In this document: in pieces, positions 22,369 through 34,576 of the stretch
How positions within the stretch are numbered: position 1 is the first letter of the stretch
How the letters are laid out: the number at the start of each line of letters is the position of its first letter
NCBI RefSeq assembly: GCF_001425165.1
Contig: NZ_LMDU01000014.1
Coordinates: 706,827-770,826 of the forward strand
Reading direction: 5' to 3'
Length of the DNA: 64,000 nt
Origin: Pelomonas sp. Root405
GTDB lineage: Bacteria; Pseudomonadota; Gammaproteobacteria; Burkholderiales; Burkholderiaceae_C
Made by a program: the position numbers and the translations under genes
Notes under the pieces: model-generated
The model's database searches: none
Told to the model about the DNA's origin: nothing
The model's input: the letters and a program-made list of their open reading frames with translations, nothing else

Positions 22369-22998
22369 CTACCCCATCGTCCCGCGCGCCTGCATCGCCT
22401 CTCGCCAGCGGCGCAGATGCGGATGCTCGTCGCCTGGCTTGACCTTGACGACGCGCGCGAAATCCACCGCGACGACGGCCGTGATGTCGGCGATGCTGAA
22501 CTGCCCGGCGGCGATGAAATCGCGTCCGGCCAGATGCATGTCCAACGTCGCGAAGAAGGCTTGTACACGCGCCAGGCCACGCTGTGCCAGCTTGGGGATC
22601 TGCGCGTAGTCGACCGGCCCCGTCAGCGCGCGGTTGGCCATGGCCGGGCTGCTGTTGCGAAAGGCCTCGGCAATCGCCAGCAAGCCGTCGAACTCGATGC
22701 GCGACTGCCAGCTCGCGATGTCGGCTTTGTCCAGCGGCATGCGGCCCAGCAGCGGCGGCTCGGGGAAGCGGGCCTCGATGTAGGCCTCGATCGCCGCGTT
22801 GTCCGTCAGCACCGGACCTTCGTCCGTCACCAGCGCCGGCACCGTGCACTGCGGGTTGATGCGGCGGAAGGCTTCGCCCAGTTGCTCGCCGCTGCGCAGG
22901 TCCACCTGCACCGTCTCATGCGGCACGCCCTTCTCGGCCAGCAGGATGCGCGCGCGGCGCGGGCTCGGTGCGGTGGCGCAGTCGTAGAGCGTGATCAC
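22369..22998 (-). CDS. glutathione S-transferase
   Basis: This 209-residue protein has a thioredoxin-like N-terminal domain (ITLYDCATAPSPRRARILLAEKGVPHETVQVDL, then NPQCTVPALVTDEGPVLTDNAAIEAYIE with the cis-Pro and glutathione-binding Asp/Asn) and a helical C-terminal domain with FIAAGQFSIADI. It should conjugate glutathione to electrophiles or act as a reductase. Its start overlaps the stop of the upstream YghU-like gene by 4 bases, forming a two-gene GST operon. Confidence 0.92.
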   Translation of the reverse strand: MITLYDCATAPSPRRARILLAEKGVPHETVQVDLRSGEQLGEAFRRINPQCTVPALVTDEGPVLTDNAAIEAYIEARFPEPPLLGRMPLDKADIASWQSRIEFDGLLAIAEAFRNSSPAMANRALTGPVDYAQIPKLAQRGLARVQAFFATLDMHLAGRDFIAAGQFSIADITAVVAVDFARVVKVKPGDEHPHLRRWREAMQARGTMG

Positions 22999-23867
22999 GG
23001 CGCCACCTTGTCCTGCGTCCGCAACTCGAAATCGCTGGCGTCGTGACGCTCATGCAGCTGGCTGCTGGGCTCGCCCCACGTGCGGTTGACCTTGCGGCCA
23101 CGCTGCACGGCCGGGCGCTGAGCGATCTCGTCGGCCCAGCGGATGACGTGGGTGTACTCGTGCACCGACAGGAATTCGCCCGCGCCATAAAGCTGGCCTT
23201 TCGCCAAAGCCCCGTACCAGGGCCAGGTCGCCATGTCGGCAATGCTGTACTGGTCTCCCGCCAGATAGCGCCGCTCGGCCAGCAGGCGGTTCAGCACATC
23301 CAGCTGCCGCTTGACTTCCATCGCATAGCGGTCGATGGGGTATTGCTGCTTGGTCGGCGCGTAGGCGTAGAAGTGGCCGAAGCCGCCGCCTAGGAAGGGT
23401 GCACTGCCCATCTGCCAGAACAGCCAGCTCAGCGCTTCGGCGCGCTCGGAACCGCCAGCGGGCATGAAGGCGCCACCGAACTTCCCGGACAGGTACATCA
23501 GGATGGCGCCCGACTCGAACACCCTAACCGGCGCCAGCTCAGGCCCGGCGCTGCGGTCGACCAGCGCCGGGATCTTGGAGTTGGGATTGGCCTCGACGAA
23601 GCCGCTGCCGAACTGCTCGCCCTCGTTGATGCGGATCAGCCAGGCGTCGTACTCGGCGCCGGCGTGCCCCAGTGCCAGCAGTTCCTCCAGCATCACCGTC
23701 ACCTTGATGCCATTGGGCGTGCCCAGCGAGTAGAGCTGCAGCGGGTGGCGCCCGACCGGCAGCGCCTTGTCGTGCGTGGGCCCGGCCACCGGGCGGTTGA
23801 TGTTGGCGAACTGGCCGCCGTTGTCCTTGTTCCAGGTCCAGACCTGGGGCGGTTGGTAGTCGGTCAT
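22995..23867 (-). CDS. yghU: glutathione-dependent disulfide-bond oxidoreductase (YghU-type GST)
   Basis: This 290-residue protein matches the Nu-class GST YghU/YfcG pattern: an extended N terminus (PPQVWTWNKDNGGQFANINRPVAGPTHDKALPVG), LYSLGTPNGIKVTVMLEEL, NPNSKIPALVDR, VFESGAILMYL, and LFWQMGSAPFLGGGFGHFYAYAP. These enzymes have disulfide reductase and organic-peroxide activity and bind two glutathiones. It overlaps the downstream GST by 4 bases and lies 18 bases from the end of the diguanylate cyclase gene on the same strand. Confidence 0.92.
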   Translation of the reverse strand: MTDYQPPQVWTWNKDNGGQFANINRPVAGPTHDKALPVGRHPLQLYSLGTPNGIKVTVMLEELLALGHAGAEYDAWLIRINEGEQFGSGFVEANPNSKIPALVDRSAGPELAPVRVFESGAILMYLSGKFGGAFMPAGGSERAEALSWLFWQMGSAPFLGGGFGHFYAYAPTKQQYPIDRYAMEVKRQLDVLNRLLAERRYLAGDQYSIADMATWPWYGALAKGQLYGAGEFLSVHEYTHVIRWADEIAQRPAVQRGRKVNRTWGEPSSQLHERHDASDFELRTQDKVAP

Positions 23868-23885
23868 TGCGAGCGAGGTCGGGTT

Positions 23886-25508
23886 TCAACCCGGCAACGC
23901 TAGCGCATAAGCCAATTTCCCGTTCCGCTTGACGTGATAAAGCGCCTCGTCGGCCGCGCGCACGAGCTGCAGCGGGTCGCTGCCATGCAGCGGCAAACAT
24001 GCCACGCCGATGCTGACGCCGACGCTGACGATCTCGCCGGTGGACAGCGTGATCGGTCGGGACAGGCCGCCGATGAGGTCGCGCATGACCTGGCTCAGCA
24101 CGGCGTCCTGCGGCCCCACGTCGCGCAGCGCGACGAGAAACTCGTCGCCACCCAGTCGCGCGATGAGATCCGACGAGCGCCGCACCGCCGTGCGCATGCG
24201 CTCGGCGCAGGCGACCAGCACCTCGTCGCCCGACTGGTGGCCATGACTGTCGTTGATCTGCTTGAAGCCGTCGAGGTCGATGCAGGCCACCGACAAGGCC
24301 GCATCGCGCGCCTGCGTCTCGGCAACCAAGCGCTCCAGCGTCGCCTGGCCCGCCGCGCGGTTCTTCAGCTGGGTCAGCGCGTCGTGCTCGGCGCGGTGGC
24401 GCACCGCGTTCTCGTCGCTCTTGCGGTCGGTGATGTCGTAGATGACGCCCTCGACCGTCTGGCCGTCCACCGCCACCTGCTGCACGGAGATCAAGCAGTG
24501 AACCCAGCGCCGCTCGTCACCCACCTGCACCAGTTCCAGGTCGGCCGACATGGTCTCGCCGCGCGCCGTGGCCGCGTCGATCATCTGGCGCACCTGCTCG
24601 GGCCGGTTGAAGACGCGGGCAATGAAGTCGTCTTCACTGAGCGTGCGCAGCTCGTCCATCGACAGGCCGACAACGCGTGACACCGTCGGGTTGCCGTTGA
24701 TGAGTCGGCCGCCCTCGTTGAGCACGAAGATGCCGGCGCTGCTGGAATCGAAGATCTGGCGGTACTGGGCCTCCATGGCCTCGACCTCGGCGCGCAGCTC
24801 GCGTTCAACCGTCAACTGGCGCTCGTTGCTGTCGAGCAATTCATTGGCGCCTGCGATCAGCACACCGATCTCGTCGCGCGCATGGCCGGGCGGCGTCTGC
24901 AACCGCTCGCCGGAGCCCGGCGTCATGCGCCGCAGCGCGCTGGCCAGGCGCACGATGGGGCGCGACACCATGCGTGCAGCCAGCAGGTACAGGATCAGCG
25001 CCAGCAGCGCCGCCTGGCCGGCCATGGCCGCCGCCAGCGTGTAGGCCTCGCGGTCGGCGTCGGCCTGCACCTTGGCGTCGTTCAGGCGGATGCGCAGCTG
25101 ACCGAGATGCTCCCTGTCGTCGAAGGGTGACACGACGGGCCGGGTCAGCAGCGTGCCGCCGGAGGTATCGGCAGCCCCCGGGCGCGGCATCCTGGCCAGC
25201 GCCCGGCCGTCGGTCGCGACGACTTCGACCAGATCGACCAGCTCGTTGCGCGCCAGGCCGCCGGCCACCTCCTTCAGCAGCACGGCATCATTGGCGAAGG
25301 CACCGATGGCCAGCGTCTTCTCGACCGCCGTGGCCAGCGCCTCGACGCTGCTGCGGCTGCTGGCCAGCGCGCGCGCCTGGGCCAGCTGGTAGGCGATGGT
25401 GGCCGCGATGACGGCCAGCAGCGCGGCGCTGGCGAACACCAGCAGCATGAAGCGCAGCTGCAGGCTGTCCGCACCGCGCACGCGGGGCGTGACGCCGGGT
25501 TGGTTCAT
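23886..25508 (-). CDS. membrane-bound diguanylate cyclase with HAMP and PAS domains
   Basis: This 540-residue protein makes cyclic di-GMP. It has transmembrane helices near residues 20-42 and about 150-172 bracketing a periplasmic sensor region, a HAMP-like linker (SRPIVRLASALRRMTPGSGE), a PAS domain (YRQIFDSSSAGIFVLNEGGRLINGNPTVSRVVG), and a GGDEF domain with intact RLGGDEFLVAL. An RxxD inhibitory site (RSSD) five residues before GGDEF implies product feedback. The start at 25508 overlaps the stop of the upstream binding-protein gene by 4 bases. The periplasmic domain probably responds to that protein. Confidence 0.92.
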   Translation of the reverse strand: MNQPGVTPRVRGADSLQLRFMLLVFASAALLAVIAATIAYQLAQARALASSRSSVEALATAVEKTLAIGAFANDAVLLKEVAGGLARNELVDLVEVVATDGRALARMPRPGAADTSGGTLLTRPVVSPFDDREHLGQLRIRLNDAKVQADADREAYTLAAAMAGQAALLALILYLLAARMVSRPIVRLASALRRMTPGSGERLQTPPGHARDEIGVLIAGANELLDSNERQLTVERELRAEVEAMEAQYRQIFDSSSAGIFVLNEGGRLINGNPTVSRVVGLSMDELRTLSEDDFIARVFNRPEQVRQMIDAATARGETMSADLELVQVGDERRWVHCLISVQQVAVDGQTVEGVIYDITDRKSDENAVRHRAEHDALTQLKNRAAGQATLERLVAETQARDAALSVACIDLDGFKQINDSHGHQSGDEVLVACAERMRTAVRRSSDLIARLGGDEFLVALRDVGPQDAVLSQVMRDLIGGLSRPITLSTGEIVSVGVSIGVACLPLHGSDPLQLVRAADEALYHVKRNGKLAYALALPG

Positions 25509-25945
25509 CTGGCGGGCGCTTCCTTCAGGACCAGCACGGTACGCAGCCCGGCCTCGCTCGGCTCCTTGCTGAGCCAGCCCAGGGCGCTGGGGTTGCGGCG
25601 CAGGATGCCGGCCATGGCGGTCTCGTCGGGCAGCGCCTGCGGCGGCGCGCTCTGGCCCGAGAACATCAGCCGCGACCAATAGCTGTTGACCTGTGCCACG
25701 CTCATGCCGGTCAGCGACTGGTAGAAGGCCGCGCGGCGCGGGTTGTCGCGCGGCAGGTCGAAGATCAGCGCGAAGTCGCCATTGGCAAAGGCGCGACTGC
25801 GGCCCATGAAGAGGTCGACGGCTTCCTTCTGAGTCAGCGCGCGCTGCGGGTTGCTGGCGTGCACGACGATGTAGAAGTCGGCCCGCGCCGGCAGCGCGAG
25901 CGCCAGGCCCAGCAGCGCAACCAGGAGGGAGGAACAGGCTTTCAT
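25505..25945 (-). CDS. small periplasmic phosphate-binding-protein-like domain
   Basis: This 146-residue secreted protein has a signal peptide (ACSSLLVALLGLALALPARA). The mature part FYIVVHASNPQRALTQKEAVDLFMGRSRAFANGDFALIFDLPRDNPRRAAFYQSLTGMS is the short PstS-like form often called 'phosphate ABC transporter substrate-binding protein', though only half a full binding protein. ATG 25945 is preferred because it gives the signal peptide; an open extension to 25984 is unlikely. It sits between an outer-membrane protein and a diguanylate cyclase, so it is a good candidate for the cyclase's periplasmic input. Confidence 0.82.
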   Translation of the reverse strand: MKACSSLLVALLGLALALPARADFYIVVHASNPQRALTQKEAVDLFMGRSRAFANGDFALIFDLPRDNPRRAAFYQSLTGMSVAQVNSYWSRLMFSGQSAPPQALPDETAMAGILRRNPSALGWLSKEPSEAGLRTVLVLKEAPAR

Positions 25946-25949
25946 GGCT

Positions 25950-27248
25950 TCAGAAAATGAAGTCCACAACGGCCGTCGCGACATGCGCTTTGGCCGCAGC
26001 GCCGTCGGCGCCGGTCCACAGCCCGGGCCCGCCGGCGTCGACGCGGATGCGGTCCCACTGCAGCTTCAGCGCCGCCTGCGGATGGAAGTCCCAGCGGGTG
26101 CCGACGGACCAGCCCGACTGCTGCACGCGTGCGCGGTTGACGGCATCGGTGATCAACGCGCCCAGCATCTGCGATTGGCCCGCCCCGGCCGGCCCGAGCA
26201 CCGGCGCCAGCACGGCTTGCCAGGCCGGCGTGGGCGTCACGGGCATGGCGTCGCGCGTGCGGCCGTAGCCGACAAAGGGCGTCCAGTCGCCAAGCCGATG
26301 GCCGACGGTGGCATAGGCCGACAGCTGGCGCACCAGCGGCGCGGCCGAGATGCGCACGACCTCGGCGCTCCATTGCCAGTCGCCCAGCTCGTAACGCAGG
26401 CCCAGCTCCAGGAAGGTGGCCCAGATATCAGACCCGCCCAGGCGCTCGCGCAACTGCAGCGCCTGGTCGGCCACCGCCGGGATGGGCAGGCTGCCAAGCT
26501 GGCCAAGGGCGTCCACGGCATCCTGGACGCCGCCGAGGTCGAGCTCGATGCGCGTGCGCGATGCACTGCCGCGCATCAGCAGGCCGCTCTCCTCACGCGA
26601 CAGCATGAAGCCGACGATGTCATGCACCCGGCCCGGCGTGGCGGTGTGGAAGTCGCCGATCTGCGCCGTGCCGAGCATCAGCTTGGCGCGCCACTGCGCG
26701 TCGCCCTGGAACCAACTGCGCGCGACATCGGCGCCGTCCAGCGCCGTGGGCAACATGGCGTAAAGCTCGACTGGCGGACGGGCGGCCGTGAAGCCATAGC
26801 CGACGTTGCGGTAGTCGGCCATCAAGAAGGCGTCCAGGTTGACGCGACCGACGCGCACGGTCCAGTCGGCATTGGGCCGGTAGGCCGCGTAGGCCCACTC
26901 CAGCGCATCGCTGTCGCGGGTGTAGCTGCCGCGCTTCCTGGCGATCGCCTGGGCGACGAGTTCGAACTGAGTGCCCAGGCTGTAGTTGAGCTGCACGCCG
27001 AGCCGGGTGTCGACGTCGTGGCGCCAACTTGAGTCGCTGCCACCCTGGGTCAACTCACGCCGGTAGCCCCAGCCCGCCGGCGCATCGACATGCGAAAGGC
27101 CGAGGCTGCCGAAACCGCTGATCCTGAGGCCGGTTGCGCCGCTCGGCCTGTCGGTCTCAGGCTGGCCGTGCGCGGCCATGGCGACACAGGCTAACGTTGC
27201 AAACAGGCGGTACGCCCAGGGACGGGAACTTGAGGTCTTGAAAAGCAT
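25950..27248 (-). CDS. outer-membrane porin-like protein
   Basis: This 432-residue protein has a signal peptide (about residues 1-28, ending VAMAAHG). The mature region shows alternating aromatic/polar beta-strand patterns (RISGFGSLGLSHVDA, TRLGVQLNYSLGTQFELVAQAIA, YAAYRPNADWTVRVGRVNLDAFLMADYRNVGYGF) and ends in Phe (ATAVVDFIF), as beta-barrels do. It is the first gene of the unit with the binding-protein and cyclase genes, 4 bases upstream of the former. Channel specificity is unknown. Confidence 0.82.
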   Translation of the reverse strand: MLFKTSSSRPWAYRLFATLACVAMAAHGQPETDRPSGATGLRISGFGSLGLSHVDAPAGWGYRRELTQGGSDSSWRHDVDTRLGVQLNYSLGTQFELVAQAIARKRGSYTRDSDALEWAYAAYRPNADWTVRVGRVNLDAFLMADYRNVGYGFTAARPPVELYAMLPTALDGADVARSWFQGDAQWRAKLMLGTAQIGDFHTATPGRVHDIVGFMLSREESGLLMRGSASRTRIELDLGGVQDAVDALGQLGSLPIPAVADQALQLRERLGGSDIWATFLELGLRYELGDWQWSAEVVRISAAPLVRQLSAYATVGHRLGDWTPFVGYGRTRDAMPVTPTPAWQAVLAPVLGPAGAGQSQMLGALITDAVNRARVQQSGWSVGTRWDFHPQAALKLQWDRIRVDAGGPGLWTGADGAAAKAHVATAVVDFIF

Positions 27249-27379
27249 GTTTCTCGGGTACTGCCCGGGGATTATTGGGTGCCCGCGCCCCATGGCTTCG
27301 GGCGCCATGGCTCTCAACGGCAACCCCTTCACACTTGCCCGAGCCCTTACAAATTCGCGGGCGTTGCCGGCCCGTGAAA

Positions 27380-28033
27380 ATGCCACACATGCGTATCGAC
27401 TTCATCTCCGACATCGTCTGCCCCTGGTGCGCCATCGGCCTGTATTCGCTCGAAGCAGCCGCGGCCCGCATTCCGGGGCTGACGCTGGACCTGCACTTCC
27501 ACCCCTTCGAACTGAACCCGGCGATGGGACCCGAAGGCCAGGACATCGAGGAGCACTTGGCCGAGAAGTACGGCGCCAGCCCGGCCCAGCTCGCGGGCAC
27601 GCGCCAGGCGATCCGCGAACGCGGCGAGGCCTTGGGCTTCGAGTTCCGCCCCGGCGCACGCAGCCGCATCTACAACACCCGCGATGCGCACCGCCTGCTG
27701 CATTGGGCCGGCGAAAGCTTTGACAGTGCGGTGCAGCGCACGCTGAAAGTGGCGATGCTGAAGGCCTACTTCACCGACGGCCGTGATGTCTCCAACCCCG
27801 ACGTGCTGCTGGAGCTTGCGAGCACGGCCGGCCTGCCCGAAGCGGAGGCCCGCGAGCTGCTGGCCGGTGACCGCTACGCCGCCGACGTGGCCGCCGCCGA
27901 GGCGCAGGTCCATGCCCAGAACATCCACGCCGTGCCGGCCATCGTCGTCAACCAGCGCCACCTGATCCAGGGTGGGCAGTCGGTCGAGGTGTTCGAGCAG
28001 TTGCTCCGCCAGGTGATGGCCGAGGCGGCTTGA
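27380..28033 (+). CDS. DsbA-family FrnE-type oxidoreductase
   Basis: This 217-residue cytosolic thioredoxin-fold protein has the CPWC active site at about residues 15-18 in FISDIVCPWCAIG. The helical insertion and the FELNPAMGPEGQDIEEHLAEKYG and GVSGVPAIVVN-like (IHAVPAIVVNQRHLIQGGQ) segments mark the FrnE/2-hydroxychromene isomerase-like subgroup of DsbA proteins. Polyketide isomerase roles are known for FrnE; most relatives have no known substrate. ATG 27380 or 27389 could be the start. It is divergent from the porin-like gene. Confidence 0.9.
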   Translation: MPHMRIDFISDIVCPWCAIGLYSLEAAAARIPGLTLDLHFHPFELNPAMGPEGQDIEEHLAEKYGASPAQLAGTRQAIRERGEALGFEFRPGARSRIYNTRDAHRLLHWAGESFDSAVQRTLKVAMLKAYFTDGRDVSNPDVLLELASTAGLPEAEARELLAGDRYAADVAAAEAQVHAQNIHAVPAIVVNQRHLIQGGQSVEVFEQLLRQVMAEAA

Positions 28034-28038
28034 ACGCG

Positions 28039-28068
28039 GCCGGCATCCTCAGTGATGGGGATGCCGGC
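28039..28068 (+). terminator. hairpin after the FrnE-type gene
   Basis: GCCGGCATCC and GGATGCCGGC form a perfect 10-bp stem with a 10-base loop, six bases after the stop at 28033. There is no T-tract, so termination would be weak or factor-assisted. Confidence 0.45.
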
Positions 28069-28115
28069 GCAGGGTCATCTGCCTAGGCTGGGCCTCCTTG
28101 TTCAGGAGCCCCGCG

Positions 28116-29444
28116 ATGAAGACCTGCATCCTCCTGCCGGGCCTGCTGGCCGCCGCTTCCGCCTTCGCCGCGCCGCCCACGGCGCAGAGCCCATTCCATA
28201 TCCGCCAGGCCAACAGCGCCAACAGCGGCAACCACGCGACGGGCGACGTGCTGGTGTGGGGCATCCAGAACGTGCTGCCACCGGCCGCCAGCCCGGGCGC
28301 GTACGTCTACGGCACCTCGGGCGTCTGCCCGGTGGGCCTGGTGTGCGACTCCTTCGCGACCGACCCGGACTGGCGCAAGGCGCGGCTGTTTGAACGGGAC
28401 TGGACGCTGGCGCCGCATCAGTACTTCGCTTCGACGCCCTACGACGCGGCGCTGACGGGCTCGCGGCGCCTGCTGCTGTCGACGGCACCGACTTACTCGG
28501 CCGGCAACACGCTGGTGGTGCAGACGCCGAGCGTGGACACGGCCGGCGCCATGCCTTTCGTCGCGTCGATGACCATCAGCGGCGCGGGCCTGACGCCCAT
28601 GATCAGCTGGACATTGCCCGGCAGCACGCCCGACAGCATCGACACGATGCGCATCCGCGTGCAGGACAACACCCACCCGGTCACCGTCGAGTCCCGCCAC
28701 GGTGCGCCGCACAGTTTCCAGCAGTCCGACCTGATCTGGCAGAGCGCCCTGCTCTCCAGCACGCAACTCTCTCTGCCCGCCGGCGTGCTGAGCTATGGCA
28801 CGAGCTATTCCATCAGCATCGACCTCGCCCACACCCGCGCCGATGGCTCGGTGGCGTCGCGCTCCAGCTCCTACTTCGATTTCACGCCCATCAATCCGGC
28901 GACGCTGCCTGCCGGCGTCAGCAACATCGAGCTGCCGACGCTCAAGCCGGTGACGACGACCGACGGGCAACTGGGCGGCCCGCTCTATGGCTTCAACGTC
29001 GGCAACGTCGGCCCCAACCAGATCACTTTCATTGACCCCGTCGTCGCCACCGGTTTCAGCTACGCCACCGGCGCGGGCGACCCCAACTTCAAACTGGTGC
29101 AGGTGGCCAGCAATGTGGGTGACGGGCTGTATGAAGTCTGGACTTGGGACGGCACCGTCTGGCAGCAAACCGCCATCGATGTGGCGGCTGGCACCAGTTT
29201 CGATTTCACGGCCAATGGCTTCGCGGCCGGTGTCGACCGCTTCCAGATCCGCGGCATCGAGCCTGAAGCCGGCGTCAATGCCTTCGACGTCACCGGCTTC
29301 GTCACCGGCCTGAGCTTCGTTTCGGACGGCAGCTTCACCGGCACCATGCAGGCCATCACGACCGCCGTGCCCGAGCCCGCCACCTGGGCGCTGTGGCTGG
29401 CCGGTGCCGGCGCGCTGCTGACATGGCGCCGGCGCCGAAACTGA
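28116..29444 (+). CDS. PEP-CTERM sorting domain protein
   Basis: This 442-residue secreted protein has a signal peptide (MKTCILLPGLLAAASAFA) and a C-terminal PEP-CTERM tripartite signal: VPEPATW, a hydrophobic helix (ALWLAGAGALLTW) and RRRRN. Such proteins are cleaved and anchored or released by exosortase, usually into an exopolysaccharide matrix. The middle region is beta-rich with no domain I recognise. ATG 28116 is preceded by CAGGAG. A strong terminator follows at 29465, so it is monocistronic. No exosortase gene is in the window. Confidence 0.85.
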   Translation: MKTCILLPGLLAAASAFAAPPTAQSPFHIRQANSANSGNHATGDVLVWGIQNVLPPAASPGAYVYGTSGVCPVGLVCDSFATDPDWRKARLFERDWTLAPHQYFASTPYDAALTGSRRLLLSTAPTYSAGNTLVVQTPSVDTAGAMPFVASMTISGAGLTPMISWTLPGSTPDSIDTMRIRVQDNTHPVTVESRHGAPHSFQQSDLIWQSALLSSTQLSLPAGVLSYGTSYSISIDLAHTRADGSVASRSSSYFDFTPINPATLPAGVSNIELPTLKPVTTTDGQLGGPLYGFNVGNVGPNQITFIDPVVATGFSYATGAGDPNFKLVQVASNVGDGLYEVWTWDGTVWQQTAIDVAAGTSFDFTANGFAAGVDRFQIRGIEPEAGVNAFDVTGFVTGLSFVSDGSFTGTMQAITTAVPEPATWALWLAGAGALLTWRRRRN

Positions 29445-29464
29445 GACAATGCAGGCCTGATTCC

Positions 29465-29487
29465 GAAGCCCGCCGCTGGCGGGCTTC
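29465..29487 (+). terminator. intrinsic terminator after PEP-CTERM gene
   Basis: GAAGCCCGCC GCT GGCGGGCTTC is a perfect 10-bp stem with a 3-base loop followed by TTGTTTG. It ends 17 bases before rdgC, separating the two transcripts or letting limited read-through. Confidence 0.85.
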
Positions 29488-29504
29488 TTGTTTGTACAGA
29501 GCCC

Positions 29505-30479
29505 ATGTTCAAGAACCTGATCACCTACCGCATCGGCGAAGGCTGGACCACCGATGCCAAGCTGCTCGCCGAGCAGCTCGCCAAGGAAACCTTCCTGCCC
29601 TGCGCCCCCACTCAGCCGCTGGCCGTCGGCTGGGCGCCGCCGCGCGGCATCGAGCACGCACCGCTGGTCGAGGTGGTCGACGGCCACTGGCTCGTCAAGC
29701 TCAAGCGCGAGCAGCGCCTGCTGCCCTCCTCCGTCGTGCAGGAGCGCGTCGACGAGCTGGCCGAACACATCGAAGAGACCACCGGCCGCAAGCCCGGCAA
29801 GAAGGCCAAGAAGGACTTGAAGGAGCAGGCCCAGCATGAACTGCTGCCGCGCGCCTTCACCAAGACCTCGGCCACGCAGGTGTGGATCGCGCCCGCGCAG
29901 CAACTGCTGTTCGTCGACGCCGGCTCTACCAGCCGCGCCGATGAAGTCATCACGCTGCTGATCCAGGCCAGCCCGGGCCTGAGCCTGCAACTGGTGCAGA
30001 CCGCCGAGAGCCCCGCCGCCTGCATGGCCGCCTGGCTGCTGGACGGCGTGACGCCCGAGGGCTTCCAGATCGAGCGCGAGTGCGAGCTCAAGGGCAGCGA
30101 TGACGAGAAGCCCGTCGTGCGCTACGCCCGCCACCCGCTGGACATCGACGAGGTGCGCGCCCATCTGACCAGCGGCAAGATGCCCACCCGCCTGGCGCTG
30201 AGCTGGAAGGACCGCGTCGCCTTCACGCTGACCGAGGGCTTCGCGATCAAGAAGATCAGCTTCCTGGACCTAGCCTTCGAAGGCAAGCCCGAGGCCAGCG
30301 GCGACGAAGCGTTTGACGCCGACATGGCCCTGGCCACCGGCGAGCTGGGTGGCTTGATCCCGGCGCTGATCGAAGGCCTTGGCGGCGAACATGACTTCGC
30401 CGCCGGCAGCGCGCCCGCGCCGGCCGCCCTGCCCGCCAACGTGCCCGAGGAAGCGCTCAGCGAGTCGCCGCCCTGGTGA
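29505..30479 (+). CDS. rdgC: recombination-associated protein RdgC
   Basis: RdgC is a ring-shaped DNA-binding dimer that limits RecA filament function. The product is 324 residues, close to the family norm. Hallmarks are the N-terminal MFKNLITYRIGEGW, PLAVGWAPPRGIEHAPLVEVVDGHWLVKLKREQRLLPSSVV, the basic GRKPGKKAKKDLKEQAQHELLPRAF, and VWIAPAQQLLFVDAGSTSRADEVITLL. The ATG start has no good Shine-Dalgarno but matches the family start. It is convergent with the asparaginase gene. Confidence 0.95.
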   Translation: MFKNLITYRIGEGWTTDAKLLAEQLAKETFLPCAPTQPLAVGWAPPRGIEHAPLVEVVDGHWLVKLKREQRLLPSSVVQERVDELAEHIEETTGRKPGKKAKKDLKEQAQHELLPRAFTKTSATQVWIAPAQQLLFVDAGSTSRADEVITLLIQASPGLSLQLVQTAESPAACMAAWLLDGVTPEGFQIERECELKGSDDEKPVVRYARHPLDIDEVRAHLTSGKMPTRLALSWKDRVAFTLTEGFAIKKISFLDLAFEGKPEASGDEAFDADMALATGELGGLIPALIEGLGGEHDFAAGSAPAPAALPANVPEEALSESPPW

Positions 30480-30490
30480 CAGCCCAGCAC

Positions 30491-30514
30491 GCCCAACGCA
30501 GGGATGCGCTGGGC
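30491..30514. terminator. hairpin between convergent rdgC and asparaginase genes
   Basis: GCCCAACGC and GCGCTGGGC pair with one G-T wobble around a 6-base loop. No T-tract follows on either strand, so this is only a possible shared terminator. Confidence 0.38.
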
Positions 30515-30543
30515 GCGAGGGGCTTGTTCAGCGTCGTCGTAGA

Positions 30544-33815
<3,272 letters not shown>

Positions 33816-33951
33816 CTGAATGCCTGAGGGAAGGGGGACCGGCGGGCATGCGCAGGCGCCACCTGTCCAGCCGGAGCAGGCGGAAGCCGGGGCAGCATTG
33901 GGCGGGCGCAGCGAAGCACCCTGGCGCGGGCTGGAGCGCCCGCGCACGCAG

Positions 33952-34455
33952 TCAACCGCGCGGTGGCATCAGCGGTGGCGCGACGAAGCGGTCGTGCCAG
34001 CCCAGCGCTGCGGTGGCGGCGTGCGTACCAGCTGCCGCGGCCGGCACGGTCAGGCTGGCAGGCAGCCAGGCCTGGAAGACCGTCGCACCGCCCTGCGGCG
34101 AGCTGTCGGCCTGATCCGTCAGGTCCAGCACGTCGTCGGTGTCGTGCGAGTGTTGGTGATAGACGCCGCCGTGTTCATGCAAGCCGGCTGCCGGCCCGCT
34201 GCTGGGCAGCCAGGCGTGCTGCTGCAGCTTGAGCCGAGGGTCCTGGGCGGCGTGAAGCTGGTCGAGCACGGCTCGCAACGCACTGCGCAGGCCGGCCAGC
34301 GGCGTGTCCTGATGCGCCGCGCCAGTGTGCAAATGGCGCGGGCCGTGGATACCGGCGACCAGTTGACCCACGCTCTGCAGCGGCAACACGACGAGCAACA
34401 TCGCCAGGACGGCGGTGCGCGTTCGGTGCAGCAGCGAGGGCAGAAAGGTGTGCAA
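33952..34455 (-). CDS. His-rich exported protein of unknown function
   Basis: I do not recognise this 167-residue protein. The N-terminal hydrophobic segment (TAVLAMLLVVLPLQSVGQLVAG) looks like a signal peptide. The mature part has clustered histidines (IHGPRHLHTGAAHQD, GLHEHGGVYHQHSHDTDDVLD), a pattern seen in metal-binding periplasmic proteins. It is upstream of the TonB receptor on the same strand with a 136-base gap. The start appears to be TTG at 34455; an internal ATG about 18 codons later is an alternative. A metal-buffering partner for the receptor is inference. Confidence 0.6.
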   Translation of the reverse strand: MHTFLPSLLHRTRTAVLAMLLVVLPLQSVGQLVAGIHGPRHLHTGAAHQDTPLAGLRSALRAVLDQLHAAQDPRLKLQQHAWLPSSGPAAGLHEHGGVYHQHSHDTDDVLDLTDQADSSPQGGATVFQAWLPASLTVPAAAAGTHAATAALGWHDRFVAPPLMPPRG

Positions 34456-34576
34456 GGTGGCAGACGAGGCGGGGCAGGCGCCAAACGCAGCATCCTCGCT
34501 CGTGCGGGTTGCTTGCGTATGACAGTCGTTCAGCGCTTACGCGCCCGACCGCCCGCCGGATTCCGTCGGCCGCCCC

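Noticed and set aside
22343-22849. N-terminal extension of the Zn-protease-like gene over the GST gene
   Set aside because: The GST is clearly coding in the other frame, and GTG 22342 has a good ribosome site plus a signal-like start.
33816-33951. Possible cobalamin riboswitch before the TonB receptor
   Set aside because: GC-rich with some hairpins, but I could not find the conserved GCCACTG B12-box or its expected partner segments.
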